Assembly: GCF_000695625.1 (NCBI RefSeq)
Contig: NZ_JMQI01000068.1
Span: forward strand, 1-64,000
Source: Amycolatopsis rifamycinica
GTDB taxonomy: Bacteria > Actinomycetota > Actinomycetes > Mycobacteriales > Pseudonocardiaceae
Direction of reading: 5' to 3'
Length of the DNA stretch: 64,000 bases
In this document: piece by piece, positions 29,008-37,134 of the stretch
Layout: each line of letters begins with the position of its first letter
Position numbering within the stretch: position 1 is the stretch's first letter
Notes under the pieces: generated by a model
Seen by the model: only the letters and a program-made list of their open reading frames with translations
What the model was told of the DNA's origin: nothing
Databases searched by the model: none
Program-made: the position numbers and the translations under genes

Positions 29008-29038
29008 GGCCCGCACGGTTCGCCGTGCGGGCCTTTTT
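29008..29038 (+). terminator. Intrinsic terminator of the pknB operon
   Basis: An 11-bp GC stem (29008-29018 with 29023-29033) with a TTCG tetraloop is followed by T5, starting 16 bases after the pknB stop. It also faces the end of the convergent gene at 29045. Confidence 0.92.
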
Positions 29039-29044
29039 CGTCGC

Positions 29045-29362
29045 TCAAGCCTGGTCGAGGAACCCTTGCACGGCACCGAGAACCTGCTCGGCGTCGCTCG
29101 CGGCCCCGAAGTCGAGCTGGAGCTCCTCGGCGGCGCCCGAGCGTTTGACCTTCAGGGAGACGCGGGCGCCCCGGCCTCGCGCAAGCCACGCGAAGAGCGA
29201 GCGGCAGAAGACGGCGGCGGAGGAGCTCGAAACACCGACCACGACGGCGTCGAAGACCTGGACGCGGCCGCGGAGTTCGTCCTCACCTCGCAGCCAGGCG
29301 GCGAGCTCCGGGAGTTCGCCCCCGGAGTTCGGCACGGTGATCGCGACGATCCCAGCCGTCAC
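29045..29362 (-). CDS. Hypothetical 105-aa protein
   Basis: I do not recognise this gene with confidence. It encodes a small soluble protein with an alternating beta/alpha look: a hydrophobic strand (GIVAITVPN), an acidic/helical stretch (ELPELAAWLRGEDELRG), a second strand (VFDAVVVGVSSSSAAVF), a helix (LFAWLARGRG), then RVSLKVKRSG and a helical tail. GTG 29362 has GGGAGA 5 bases upstream. The two-layer pattern recalls small effector-associated constant-component domains of conflict systems, but this is a weak impression. Downstream partners (the ABC genes from 30104) are on the same strand but upstream in transcription. Confidence 0.6.
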   Translation of the reverse strand: MTAGIVAITVPNSGGELPELAAWLRGEDELRGRVQVFDAVVVGVSSSSAAVFCRSLFAWLARGRGARVSLKVKRSGAAEELQLDFGAASDAEQVLGAVQGFLDQA

Positions 29363-29462
29363 CCGATCTCCCTTCGCCCGGAACCGGAGAAGCCCCGAAC
29401 CTTAGTCGGCCGCGTCGTTCGGCTGGAAGCCCGGGCCGGAAATTGAAGATGGCAATTTGCAC

Positions 29463-30104
29463 TCAGGACCGGCGGCGCACGAGCGCCGAGACGGTGAAGA
29501 AGCTGACGACCAGCATCGCCACCGCCGTGACCAGGGCCAGCACCAGCGGGCCGCCGATCGGTTTCTCGTCGGTGAGGGCGTGCAGCAGCGGGTGGACCAG
29601 CGGGATCTTCGCCAGCAGGACGACCATGAGCGTGACCACCGCGGCGAGCACGGTCCAGCCGATCCGGTGCACCAGCAGTCGCGAGCACGGCAGGGCGATC
29701 GCGATGCCCAGCGCCGCGCACGCGAGGTGGGCGAGCAACCCGATGCCGAGCGCCGACGGCTGGATCCGGAACGACTTGAGCGCCGACCACAGCTCGGTGA
29801 TCACGGTGAGGACCAGCGAACAGGCCAGCACGGTGAGGATCGCGCCGGTGATCATCCGCCGCCACTGGCGGGCGTGGCTCAGGGTCACCAGGCGCTGGAC
29901 CGGGTCTTCGATGTCGAGCAGGGCGATCGTCAGCCAGCACGAGACGACCAGCAATCCGCCGGCGCTGACGCCGAACAGCGGCAACGGCGGGGAATTCGGG
30001 TCGGCGTAGAGGATCACGCACAGCGCCAGGTAGGCCAGCAGCGCCGGCAGGTACCGCTGCGAATGGCCGAGCAGCGCCAGGTAGTACCGGGTCAGGGCGA
30101 GCAC
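29463..30104 (-). CDS. ABC transporter membrane protein
   Basis: This is a 213-aa membrane protein with about six hydrophobic segments (LLAYLALCVILY, FGVSAGGLLVVSCWLTIALL, MITGAILTVLACSLVLTVI, LGIGLLAHLACAALGIAIAL, VLAAVVTLMVVLLA, LALVTAVAMLVVSFF). Its gene follows and overlaps the ATPase gene by 13 bases, so it is the probable channel. GTG 30104 is chosen because GGGAGGT lies 6 bases upstream. No close family is recognised; an ABC-2-like exporter module is the most economical reading. Confidence 0.78.
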   Translation of the reverse strand: MLALTRYYLALLGHSQRYLPALLAYLALCVILYADPNSPPLPLFGVSAGGLLVVSCWLTIALLDIEDPVQRLVTLSHARQWRRMITGAILTVLACSLVLTVITELWSALKSFRIQPSALGIGLLAHLACAALGIAIALPCSRLLVHRIGWTVLAAVVTLMVVLLAKIPLVHPLLHALTDEKPIGGPLVLALVTAVAMLVVSFFTVSALVRRRS

Positions 30105-30883
30105 GGCGCCACCTCCCGCACCGACCAGCCGTCTTCGAGCGCTCGCCGCAGCACCGCGTCGACGCGGGCGACCTCGACCGTCAACACCACCTGGGGCCCT
30201 TCGGTGACGGCGTGCCGCACGCCCGGCTCGCCGGACCAGCCGGTGCCGTCGCCGCGCAGCACGATCCGCGTCGTCGGCTCCGCGCTTTCCGCCGTGAGCC
30301 GTCCGGAGTCCATGAGGTGGACGACGTCGGCGTGGTCGTGCACCACCTGCGGCCGGTGGTCGGTGAACACGACGCTCGCCCCGCGCGCCCGCGTCTCGGC
30401 GACGAGCTCGCCGAGGATCGTGTGCGTGCCGACGTCCAGCCCGGACCACGGCTCGTCGAGGATCAGCAGGTCAGGCCGGACCATCACCGCCTGCGCGAGC
30501 CCGACCTTCTGCGCGTTGCCCTTGGACAGGGTGCGCAGCGGCGCCGCCGGGCCGCCGACGAGGGCGAGCCGTTCGAGCAGCGGGTCGATCACCGACAGGT
30601 CGGCGAGCCCGTGGATGCGGGCCATGTGCCGCAGGTAGGCGCGGGCGCCCATGCGCTGGCCGGCCGGGAAGCGGTCCGGCAGGTAGCCGATCCGCGGGCT
30701 GCCCGTCACCGCCCCGGTGGTCGGGTGCGAGACGCCGGCGATGATCCGCAGGAGCGTCGACTTCCCGGAGCCGTTGCTGCCGAGGACGCCGACGACGTGC
30801 CCGGGCTCGACGGTCAGGTCGACGTCGCGCAGGACGAAGTCACCGCGTCCGTACCGCTTGCCGACCCCCTCGAGCCGGATCAC
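30092..30883 (-). CDS. ABC transporter ATP-binding protein
   Basis: This is a 263-aa ATPase. Walker A is VLGSNGSGKSTLLRI, the signature is TLSKGNAQKVGLAQAV (the usual LSGGQ appears as LSKGN), Walker B is LLILDEPWSGLD, and the H-loop is VVFTDHRPQVV, with His replaced in context by DHRP. A C-terminal extension of about 60 residues follows. GTG 30883 overlaps the stop of pabA/trpG (GTGA), so the transporter is translationally coupled to a folate/tryptophan gene, an unusual partner. The transported molecule is unknown. Confidence 0.88.
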   Translation of the reverse strand: MIRLEGVGKRYGRGDFVLRDVDLTVEPGHVVGVLGSNGSGKSTLLRIIAGVSHPTTGAVTGSPRIGYLPDRFPAGQRMGARAYLRHMARIHGLADLSVIDPLLERLALVGGPAAPLRTLSKGNAQKVGLAQAVMVRPDLLILDEPWSGLDVGTHTILGELVAETRARGASVVFTDHRPQVVHDHADVVHLMDSGRLTAESAEPTTRIVLRGDGTGWSGEPGVRHAVTEGPQVVLTVEVARVDAVLRRALEDGWSVREVAPCSP

Positions 30884-31524
30884 GCAACAGCGGCCTTCTG
30901 GAGCGCTTTGGTCGCGCGCTCGAGCTCGTTCACCCGGACCGGGTCGACGGGGTGCCCCGCGGCGGCCAGCCAGTTCGCGAGCATCCGGTGGCCGCCTTCG
31001 GTGAGCACGGACTCCGGGTGGAACTGGACGCCTTCCAGCGGCAGCTCGCGGTGGCGCATGCCCATCACGATGCCGGACTCGGTGCGCCCGGTGATCTCGA
31101 AGACGGCGTCGGGGATCGTGTCGGGCACCACGGTCAGGGAGTGGTACCGGGTGGCCGTGAACTCCCCGGGCAGGTCCTTGAGGACGCCGGCGCCGGTGTG
31201 GCGCACCTGGCTCGTCTTGCCGTGGAGCAGCTCGGGCGCGCGGTCGACGGTCGCGCCGTAGACGACGCCGAGCGCCTGGTGGCCGAGGCAGACGCCGAGC
31301 ATCGGCGTGCGCGTCTCGGCGCACTTGCGGATGACGTCCATGCTCTGACCTGCGCGTTCCGGGGTGCCCGGGCCGGGAGAGACGAGCACGGCGTCGAACT
31401 CGGGCACGCGGTCGAGGTCCACGACGTCGTTGCGCCAGACCGTGCAGTCGGCGCCGAGCTGGGCCAGGTACTGGACCAGGTTGTAGACGAAGCTGTCGTA
31501 GTTGTCGACGACGAGAACGCGCAT
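30880..31524 (-). CDS. pabA: Glutamine amidotransferase subunit of aminodeoxychorismate/anthranilate synthase
   Basis: This is a 214-aa class I glutaminase supplying ammonia for 4-amino-4-deoxychorismate or anthranilate. The N-terminus MRVLVVDNYDSFVYNLVQYL, the oxyanion loop SPGPGTPE, the nucleophile Cys in GVCLGHQ, and the His/Glu pair in GVQFHPESVLTE are intact. ATG 31524 is chosen because VLVVDNYDSF starts the domain; upstream codons are not conserved in type. The location beside pknB matches Rv0013, which is named trpG but may serve both pathways, so trpG is an alternative symbol. Confidence 0.94.
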   Translation of the reverse strand: MRVLVVDNYDSFVYNLVQYLAQLGADCTVWRNDVVDLDRVPEFDAVLVSPGPGTPERAGQSMDVIRKCAETRTPMLGVCLGHQALGVVYGATVDRAPELLHGKTSQVRHTGAGVLKDLPGEFTATRYHSLTVVPDTIPDAVFEITGRTESGIVMGMRHRELPLEGVQFHPESVLTEGGHRMLANWLAAAGHPVDPVRVNELERATKALQKAAVA

Positions 31525-31575
31525 GGCGCCGAGCTTACCGGCTCCCAGTCCGTGGACCGTACGCCAAATCACATT

Positions 31576-31594
31576 TTAGGTTAGGTGATCCTAA
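31576..31594 (+). promoter_or_regulatory. IdeR/DtxR iron box upstream of fprA
   Basis: The 19-mer beginning TTAGGTTAGG and ending CCTAA matches the IdeR consensus at 16 of 19 positions. It ends 6 bases before the fprA start, so it would overlap the -10 region and block transcription when iron is sufficient (family knowledge plus inference). Confidence 0.85.
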
Positions 31595-31600
31595 CTTACC

Positions 31601-32956
31601 GTGGGTTGGGTGAGCCGATCTCTTCGCGTAGCCGTGGTGGGTGCCGGTCCCGCCGGGATCTACGCCGCCGACATCCTGGACAAGAGCGACGCCGACGTGC
31701 AGATCGACCTGTTCGAGCGCATGCCCGCGCCGTTCGGGCTGATCCGCTACGGCGTCGCGCCCGACCACCCGCGCATCAAGGGCATCGTGACGGCGCTGGA
31801 GAAGGTGCTCTCGAAGCCGAACATCCGGCTGCTGGGCAACATCGACTACGGCACCGACATCAAGCTCGACGAGCTGCGCGAGTTCTACGACGCGGTGATC
31901 TTCTCGACCGGCGCGTCCGCCGACCGCCCGCTCGACATCCCCGGCATCGACCTGGACGGCAGCTACGGCGCCGCCGACTTCGTGTCCTGGTACGACGGCC
32001 ACCCCGACGTGCCGCGCACCTGGCCGCTGACCGCCTCCTCGGTCGCCGTCCTCGGCGTCGGGAACGTCGCACTGGACGTGGCGCGGGTGCTGGCGAAGAC
32101 CGCCGACGAGCTGCTGACCACCGACATCCCGGACAACGTCTACCAGGGGCTCAAGGCCAGCCCGGTGACGGACGTGCACGTGTTCGGCCGCCGCGGCCCG
32201 GCGCAGGCGAAGTTCACGCCGCTGGAGCTGCGGGAGCTCGACCACTCGCCGAACGTCGAGGTCATCGTGTACCCCGAGGACATCGAATTCGACGACGGCA
32301 GCATCGCGGCGCTGCGCGCGTCGAAGCAGATCGACATGGTGGTGAAGACGCTGCAGGAGTGGGCCATCCGCGAGCCGGGCACCCGGCCGCGGCGGCTGCA
32401 CCTGCACTTCTTCCACTCGCCCGCCGAAATCCTCGGCGCGGACGGCAAGGTCACGGGCCTGCGCACCGAGCGGACCGAGCTGACCGGCGACGGGAACGTC
32501 CGCGGCACGGGCGAGTTCCACGACTGGGACGTCCAGGCGGTGTACCGCGCGGTCGGCTACCTGTCGTCGCACCTGCCGGAGCTGCCGTTCGACCACGCGG
32601 CAGGCGTGGTGCCGAACCAGGCGGGCCGCGTGCTGGACCTGGACGAGAACCAGCTGCCGGGCGTGTACGTGACGGGCTGGATCAAGCGCGGCCCGGTCGG
32701 CCTGATCGGCCACACCAAGGGCGACGCCGCCGAGACGATCGCGAGCCTGCTGGCGGACGCGGACACCCTCTCCGCCCCGAAGTTCTCGTCCCCGGACGCG
32801 ATCCTCGACTTCCTCGAGACGCGCGGCATCCCGTTCACGAACTGGGACGGCTGGGGCCGGCTCGACGCGCACGAGAAGGCGCTGGGATCGGCGGCCGGCC
32901 GCGAGCGGGTCAAGGTCGTCGAACGCGAGGAGATGACCCGCATCTCGCGCGCCTGA
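31601..32956 (+). CDS. fprA: NADPH-ferredoxin/adrenodoxin-type reductase FprA
   Basis: This 451-aa FAD flavoprotein passes electrons from NADPH to ferredoxins that serve P450s and Fe-S enzymes. The FAD-binding motif is VAVVGAGPAGIYAA (near residue 10), followed by MPAPFGLIRYGVAPDHPRIK, a signature of this family, then the NADPH site VLGVGNVALDVARVL and C-terminal GWIKRGPVGLIGHTKGDA. Starts at GTG 31601 and GTG 31610 are both possible. The iron box so close upstream suggests a leaderless or very short 5' end. Iron-starvation induction is likely. Confidence 0.93.
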   Translation: MGWVSRSLRVAVVGAGPAGIYAADILDKSDADVQIDLFERMPAPFGLIRYGVAPDHPRIKGIVTALEKVLSKPNIRLLGNIDYGTDIKLDELREFYDAVIFSTGASADRPLDIPGIDLDGSYGAADFVSWYDGHPDVPRTWPLTASSVAVLGVGNVALDVARVLAKTADELLTTDIPDNVYQGLKASPVTDVHVFGRRGPAQAKFTPLELRELDHSPNVEVIVYPEDIEFDDGSIAALRASKQIDMVVKTLQEWAIREPGTRPRRLHLHFFHSPAEILGADGKVTGLRTERTELTGDGNVRGTGEFHDWDVQAVYRAVGYLSSHLPELPFDHAAGVVPNQAGRVLDLDENQLPGVYVTGWIKRGPVGLIGHTKGDAAETIASLLADADTLSAPKFSSPDAILDFLETRGIPFTNWDGWGRLDAHEKALGSAAGRERVKVVEREEMTRISRA

Positions 32957-32971
32957 GCCCCCACGCCGGTG

Positions 32972-33011
32972 GTGAGTGGTGAGGGCGGTTCCAACCGCCC
33001 TCACCACTCAC
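32972..33011. terminator. Long bidirectional hairpin between fprA and the response regulator gene
   Basis: A perfect 19-bp inverted repeat (32972-32990 with 32993-33011) has only 2 bases between arms. It starts 15 bases after the fprA stop and covers the convergent regulator stop codon. There is no T-tract, so termination or mRNA 3' end protection is inferred. Confidence 0.65.
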
Positions 33012-33664
33012 GACATGCCGAGGTAGGTGAGCACGGCCAGCACGCGGCGGTTCGTGTCGTCCGAAGCGGTGATGTCCAGCTTCGCGAAGATGTTGGCCGT
33101 GTGCTTGCCGACCGCTCCTTCGCTGAAGTGCAGCCGGGACGCGATCGCCGCGTTGGAGCAGCCTTCCGCCATCAGGGCCAGGACCTCGCGCTCGCGCGGG
33201 GTCAACGCCGTCAGCGGGTCGGAGGCGTTGCCGGCCACCAGTTTCGCGATCACCTCGGGGTCCATCACCGTGCCGCCCGCCGCGACCCGGCGGACGGCGT
33301 CGATGAACTGCTCGGCGTTGAACACGCGGTCCTTCAGCAGGTAGCCGATCGCGCCCGTGCCGTCGGCCAGCAGTTCGCGGGCGTACAGCTGCTCGACGTG
33401 CTGGGACAGCACCAGGACCGGCAGGCCGGGGACTTCCCGGCGGGCGGCCAGCGCGGCCTGCAGGCCCTCGTCGGTGTTCGTCGGCGGCATCCGCACGTCC
33501 ACAATGGACACCTCGGGCCGGTGTTCGCGCAGGGCCGCCACGAGCTCGGGGCCGCTGGCGACCGCCGCGACGACGTCGAAGCCGTGTGCCGTCAACAGAT
33601 GCGTCAGACCGTCTCGGAGGAGGTACTGGTCCTCGGCGACGAGGGTTCTTGGTCGAGCTGACAC
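33008..33664 (-). CDS. NarL/LuxR-family response regulator
   Basis: This is a 218-aa DNA-binding response regulator. The receiver domain (about residues 1-120) has acidic AEDQ, phospho-acceptor Asp in SIVDVRMPP, and Lys in GYLLKDR. The LuxR helix-turn-helix (about 150-212) reads LTPREREVLALMAEGCSNAAIASRLHFSEGAVGKHTANIF. GTG 33664 overlaps the histidine kinase by 61 bases, but no later start keeps the receiver first strand. It should act with that kinase, probably on the divergent ABC exporter genes (inference). Confidence 0.92.
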   Translation of the reverse strand: MSARPRTLVAEDQYLLRDGLTHLLTAHGFDVVAAVASGPELVAALREHRPEVSIVDVRMPPTNTDEGLQAALAARREVPGLPVLVLSQHVEQLYARELLADGTGAIGYLLKDRVFNAEQFIDAVRRVAAGGTVMDPEVIAKLVAGNASDPLTALTPREREVLALMAEGCSNAAIASRLHFSEGAVGKHTANIFAKLDITASDDTNRRVLAVLTYLGMS

Positions 33665-35424
33665 GGAATCTCCAGGGTCGCCTTCGTCGGGCCGCCCAAC
33701 GGGCTGGTCAGCGTCAACCTACCGTCGAAGCCACCCAGCCGGCGCTCGATTCCGCGCAGTCCCGAACCGAGGGCCGTGTTCGCGCCGCCCGGGCCGTCGT
33801 CGGTCACCACCACCGTCAGCAGCCCGTCGGCGAACCCCACTTCGATCGTCACCCGTTTTGCGCCGTGCTTCGCCGCGTTGCCGAGCAGTTCGGACACCGC
33901 GAAGTACGTGCACGCCTCCACCGGCTCCTCGACGCGTCCCGGCAGCGAGCCGGTGACCTGCGCCTTCAGCGGGCTGTCCAGCGCCAGCGCGCGGACGGCG
34001 TCCAGCAGCCCGCGTTCGGACAGCACCGGCGGGTGGATGCCGCGGATCAGCGCCCGCAGCTCGGTGAGCGTCTCCGACGTCGCCGCGCGCAGTTCCGCCG
34101 TGAGCCGTTTCGCCGCCTCCGGGTCGGTGTCCACCAGTGCCTCGACCGCGCCCAGCTTCATGCCCATGGCGACCAGCCGCGACTGGACGCCGTCGTGCAG
34201 GTCGCGCTCGATCCGGCGCAGTTCCGCCGCTTGCGTGACCGTGACGTCGGAACGCGTCTGCTTCAGCCGTTCGACGCGCTGGGCCAGCTGGGCCGACTCG
34301 GTCGGCCCGAACCACACCCGCGCGAAGCGGGCCTGCTGACGGGCGAGCCACGGTGCCGGCGCCACGGCGATGACCAGCGCCAGCAGGATCAACGGCGTCT
34401 GCGTGAGCGCACCGAGGTGCGTCGACACCTCGGGCAGCGGGGACCACCGGACACGGGGCGACACGAACGGCCGCCACACCCAGAGCATCCAGAGGCCGGT
34501 CATGCCCCAGCCGAACAACACGAGCGCCGGCAACGAGCAGGCGAGCGACACGAGGGAGCTCAGTGCGCCGCCGGCCATGTCCCGCCAGGTGGCCCGGTCA
34601 CCCAGGATCCACCGCGTGCGGGCGTTCTGGAGCGGCCAGATCATTTCTTCGTACAGCTGCCTGCCGACCTGGTAGAGCCCGTCGGCGCGGGGCAGCGGCA
34701 ACCCGGGCGGCGGCTGGTACGGCCGCGGGATCCGCACCCCGGTCCAGTTTTCGGCTTCGCGGCGCAGGGTGTCGGTGATCGAGCGGCTCCACAGCACGAC
34801 CCGGGGGGTCAGCGGCGTGGCACCGGCGACGACCACCAGCTGGACCACCGAAAAAACCAGCTGCACCACCGAAAGCGCGAGGATGCCGAACTGGTGGCCC
34901 AGCGCTTCGAGGTGCCGGTGCAGCCAGTTCCGGCGCCGCTCGGAGGAGGGGTGCGGCCCGAGCCACCAGCGCGTCCACCGGCCGTAGCCGCGCAGCACCC
35001 GCGGCCCGCCGAGCAGGACGGCCACCGGCAGCAGCAGCGTCACCAGCGGGTTCACCAGCTGCCAGCCGAACTCGCGGTTCGCCGCCGGGTCCTCCAGCGC
35101 CCAGGTGAGGCGGTGCTGCCAGCGCACCCAGAACGCCCGCTTGTAGAGCTGGTTGCCGTCGCGGTACCAGCCGTCGCGCTCGCGTACCGGTTCCGGCGGC
35201 TCGGGCCGGTACGGCGCTTCGACCTCGACGCCGCACCAGCGCGCGGCCAGCTTCCGCGCCACCGCCGACCGGCCGCGGGCCCATTCGATCGCGGGGCCGA
35301 GGAAGAAGACGAGCCCGCCGCAGAGCAGCACGAACGCGATCAGCTGAACGAGCACGTCGAACCAGCTGCGCACCGAGAACGCGGCCAGCGCGAACGCCCG
35401 GCCGACCGCACGCAGGTACGTCAT
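33604..35424 (-). CDS. Membrane sensor histidine kinase with duplicated sensor domain
   Basis: This is a 606-aa HisKA_3-type kinase. The N-terminal half contains two homologous units: each has a PYxPxP..R.DG.Y...QLY segment, a tryptophan-rich stretch and paired membrane helices (about residues 60-140 and 210-330). They resemble the actinobacterial putative sensor domain. The H-box is RRIERDLHDGVQSRL, followed by HATPase motifs LLGNAAKHG and VTDDGPGG. ATG 35424 follows AGGAGGT at 5 bases. The ligand is unknown; antibiotics or membrane stress are common for such kinases beside ABC-2 exporters. Confidence 0.92.
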   Translation of the reverse strand: MTYLRAVGRAFALAAFSVRSWFDVLVQLIAFVLLCGGLVFFLGPAIEWARGRSAVARKLAARWCGVEVEAPYRPEPPEPVRERDGWYRDGNQLYKRAFWVRWQHRLTWALEDPAANREFGWQLVNPLVTLLLPVAVLLGGPRVLRGYGRWTRWWLGPHPSSERRRNWLHRHLEALGHQFGILALSVVQLVFSVVQLVVVAGATPLTPRVVLWSRSITDTLRREAENWTGVRIPRPYQPPPGLPLPRADGLYQVGRQLYEEMIWPLQNARTRWILGDRATWRDMAGGALSSLVSLACSLPALVLFGWGMTGLWMLWVWRPFVSPRVRWSPLPEVSTHLGALTQTPLILLALVIAVAPAPWLARQQARFARVWFGPTESAQLAQRVERLKQTRSDVTVTQAAELRRIERDLHDGVQSRLVAMGMKLGAVEALVDTDPEAAKRLTAELRAATSETLTELRALIRGIHPPVLSERGLLDAVRALALDSPLKAQVTGSLPGRVEEPVEACTYFAVSELLGNAAKHGAKRVTIEVGFADGLLTVVVTDDGPGGANTALGSGLRGIERRLGGFDGRLTLTSPLGGPTKATLEIPCQLDQEPSSPRTSTSSETV

Positions 35425-35494
35425 CCGGCACCTCCTTCCCCCGGAATCATCGCCGGACGCACCCGCCCGCCGCACTGCCCGAAGCCCCACGAAC

Positions 35495-35516
35495 GGGGTG
35501 GGCCCAGCCCCACCCC
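35495..35516. repeat. Inverted repeat in the kinase/ABC exporter divergent region
   Basis: GGGGTGGG (35495-35502) pairs with CCCACCCC (35509-35516) across 6 bases. It lies in the 169-bp gap between the divergent histidine kinase and ABC genes, so it is a candidate site for the response regulator or a hairpin. Evidence is positional only. Confidence 0.4.
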
Positions 35517-35593
35517 CGCTTCAGCAAAACGCTACCTGAGCTGGGGTTTCAGCGTCATTACCGAGGCGGCCGCCGGTTCGTAGCTTGATTCCC

Positions 35594-36307
35594 ATGCCCC
35601 TCATCGAAGTCACCGACCTCCGCAAGCGCTACGGCACCCGGGTCGCGGTCGACGGCGTTTCCTTCAGCGTCGAGCGCGGCGAAATCTTCGGCATCCTCGG
35701 CACGAACGGCGCCGGGAAGACCACCACCGTCGAATGCCTCCAAGGACTCCGCCAGGCCGACAGCGGCACGATCTCCGTCCTCGGCCTGAACCCGGCGACC
35801 GAGCACGCGGCGCTGACCCGCCGCGTCGGCGTCCAGCTGCAGGAGAGCCAGCTGCCCGCGAAGCTGCGGGTGCGCGAAGCACTGGAGCTGTTCGCTTCCT
35901 TCTACTCCGAGCCGGCCGACATCGACATCCTGCTCGACCAGCTCGACCTGCGCGACCACGCCCGCAGCTCCTTCGGGAAGCTGTCCGGCGGCCAGAAGCA
36001 GCGCGTCTCGATCGCGCTGGCGCTGGTGGGCCGGCCCGAGCTGGCGATCCTCGACGAGCTGACCACCGGCCTCGACCCGCACGCCCGCCGCGAAACGTGG
36101 CGGCTCGTCGAAGGTGTCCGCGCCACCGGCGTCACGGTCCTGCTCGTCACCCACTTCATGGACGAAGCCGAGCGGCTCTGCGACCGCGTCGCGATCTTCG
36201 ACGCCGGCCGCGTGGTCGCGACCGGCACCCCGACCGAACTCCGCGCCGCGGCCGGAGAATCCACTTTGGACGACGCGTTCGTCACGCTGACCAGGAGCGC
36301 CCGGTGA
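35594..36307 (+). CDS. ABC-2 type exporter ATP-binding protein
   Basis: This is a 237-aa ATPase of the multidrug/antibiotic exporter class. Walker A is GTNGAGKTTTVECL, the Q-loop is QLQESQLPAKL, the signature is KLSGGQKQRVSIALAL, Walker B is LAILDELTTGLD (the usual DEPTTGLD has Leu for Pro), and the H-loop is LLVTHFMDEAERL. ATG 35594 is chosen over TTG 35585. Its stop overlaps the permease start (GTGA). Divergent from a two-component system that probably controls it. Confidence 0.92.
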   Translation: MPLIEVTDLRKRYGTRVAVDGVSFSVERGEIFGILGTNGAGKTTTVECLQGLRQADSGTISVLGLNPATEHAALTRRVGVQLQESQLPAKLRVREALELFASFYSEPADIDILLDQLDLRDHARSSFGKLSGGQKQRVSIALALVGRPELAILDELTTGLDPHARRETWRLVEGVRATGVTVLLVTHFMDEAERLCDRVAIFDAGRVVATGTPTELRAAAGESTLDDAFVTLTRSAR

Positions 36308-37038
36308 ACACCTTCGCCAAGATCACCAGTACCGAAACGAAACTCCTCCTCCGCTCGCCCTTCATGGCCCTCGGCGCCCTGCTGCTGCCGTCGATCCTGC
36401 TGCTCGCCATCGGCGCCATCCCGGGCATGCGCGAGCCCCACGAGGCCGCGGGCGGGTACCGGCTCATCGACGCCTGGGTGCCGTCGCTGATCGTCATCAG
36501 CCTCGCGATGCTCGCGCTGCAGTCGATCCCGGCCGCCGTCGCCACCTACCGCGAGCAGGGCGTCCTGCGTCGGCTGGCCACGACCCCGGTGCACCCGGCC
36601 AACCTGCTGGGCGCGCAGCTGCTCATCCACGTCGCCGTCTCGCTGGCGGGCATCGCGCTCGTGCTGGGGCTGGGCAACGCCGTCTACGACGTGCCGCTGC
36701 CGGAACACCCGCTGTCGTTCGCGCTGACGTTGGTCCTCGGGGTCGTCGCGACGTTCGCGCTCGGCCTGATCGCGGCCGCGGTCGCCCGCACGTCCAAGGC
36801 CGCCACCTGGGTCGCGATGGTCGCTTACCTCCCGATCATGTTCTTCGGCGGTGTCTACCTGCCGCGGCCGTTCCTGCCGGAGGTCCTCCGCCGGATCGGC
36901 GACTACGTGCCGCCGGGTTCACAGGCGCTGCAGGACGCGTGGGTCGGCACCGGCGTGCAGCCGCTCCAGCTGGCCGCGCTCGCCGGCTTCGCGGTGCTCG
37001 GCACGGCGCTCGCGGCCCGGTTGTTCCGGTGGGAGTGA
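36304..37038 (+). CDS. ABC-2 type exporter permease
   Basis: This is a 244-aa membrane protein with about six helices (FMALGALLLPSILLLAIGAI, VPSLIVISLAMLALQSIPAAV, IHVAVSLAGIALVLGLG, ALTLVLGVVATFALGLIAAAVA, TWVAMVAYLPIMFFGGVYLP, LAALAGFAVLGTALAARLF). The segment YREQGVLRRLATTPVHPANLL is the typical ABC-2 coupling region. GTG 36304 overlaps the ATPase stop. The 96 bases after it contain GATGATCATC and GC hairpins before the next gene. Confidence 0.92.
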   Translation: MNTFAKITSTETKLLLRSPFMALGALLLPSILLLAIGAIPGMREPHEAAGGYRLIDAWVPSLIVISLAMLALQSIPAAVATYREQGVLRRLATTPVHPANLLGAQLLIHVAVSLAGIALVLGLGNAVYDVPLPEHPLSFALTLVLGVVATFALGLIAAAVARTSKAATWVAMVAYLPIMFFGGVYLPRPFLPEVLRRIGDYVPPGSQALQDAWVGTGVQPLQLAALAGFAVLGTALAARLFRWE

Positions 37039-37134
37039 GCCTTCCGCCAAAGTGGTGATGATCATCGTTTTCTCTTGTGGCCGGGCCACCCGGCCGGTAG
37101 CCAAGAGGGTGGCCCTGCTCAAACTGGAGGTTCG

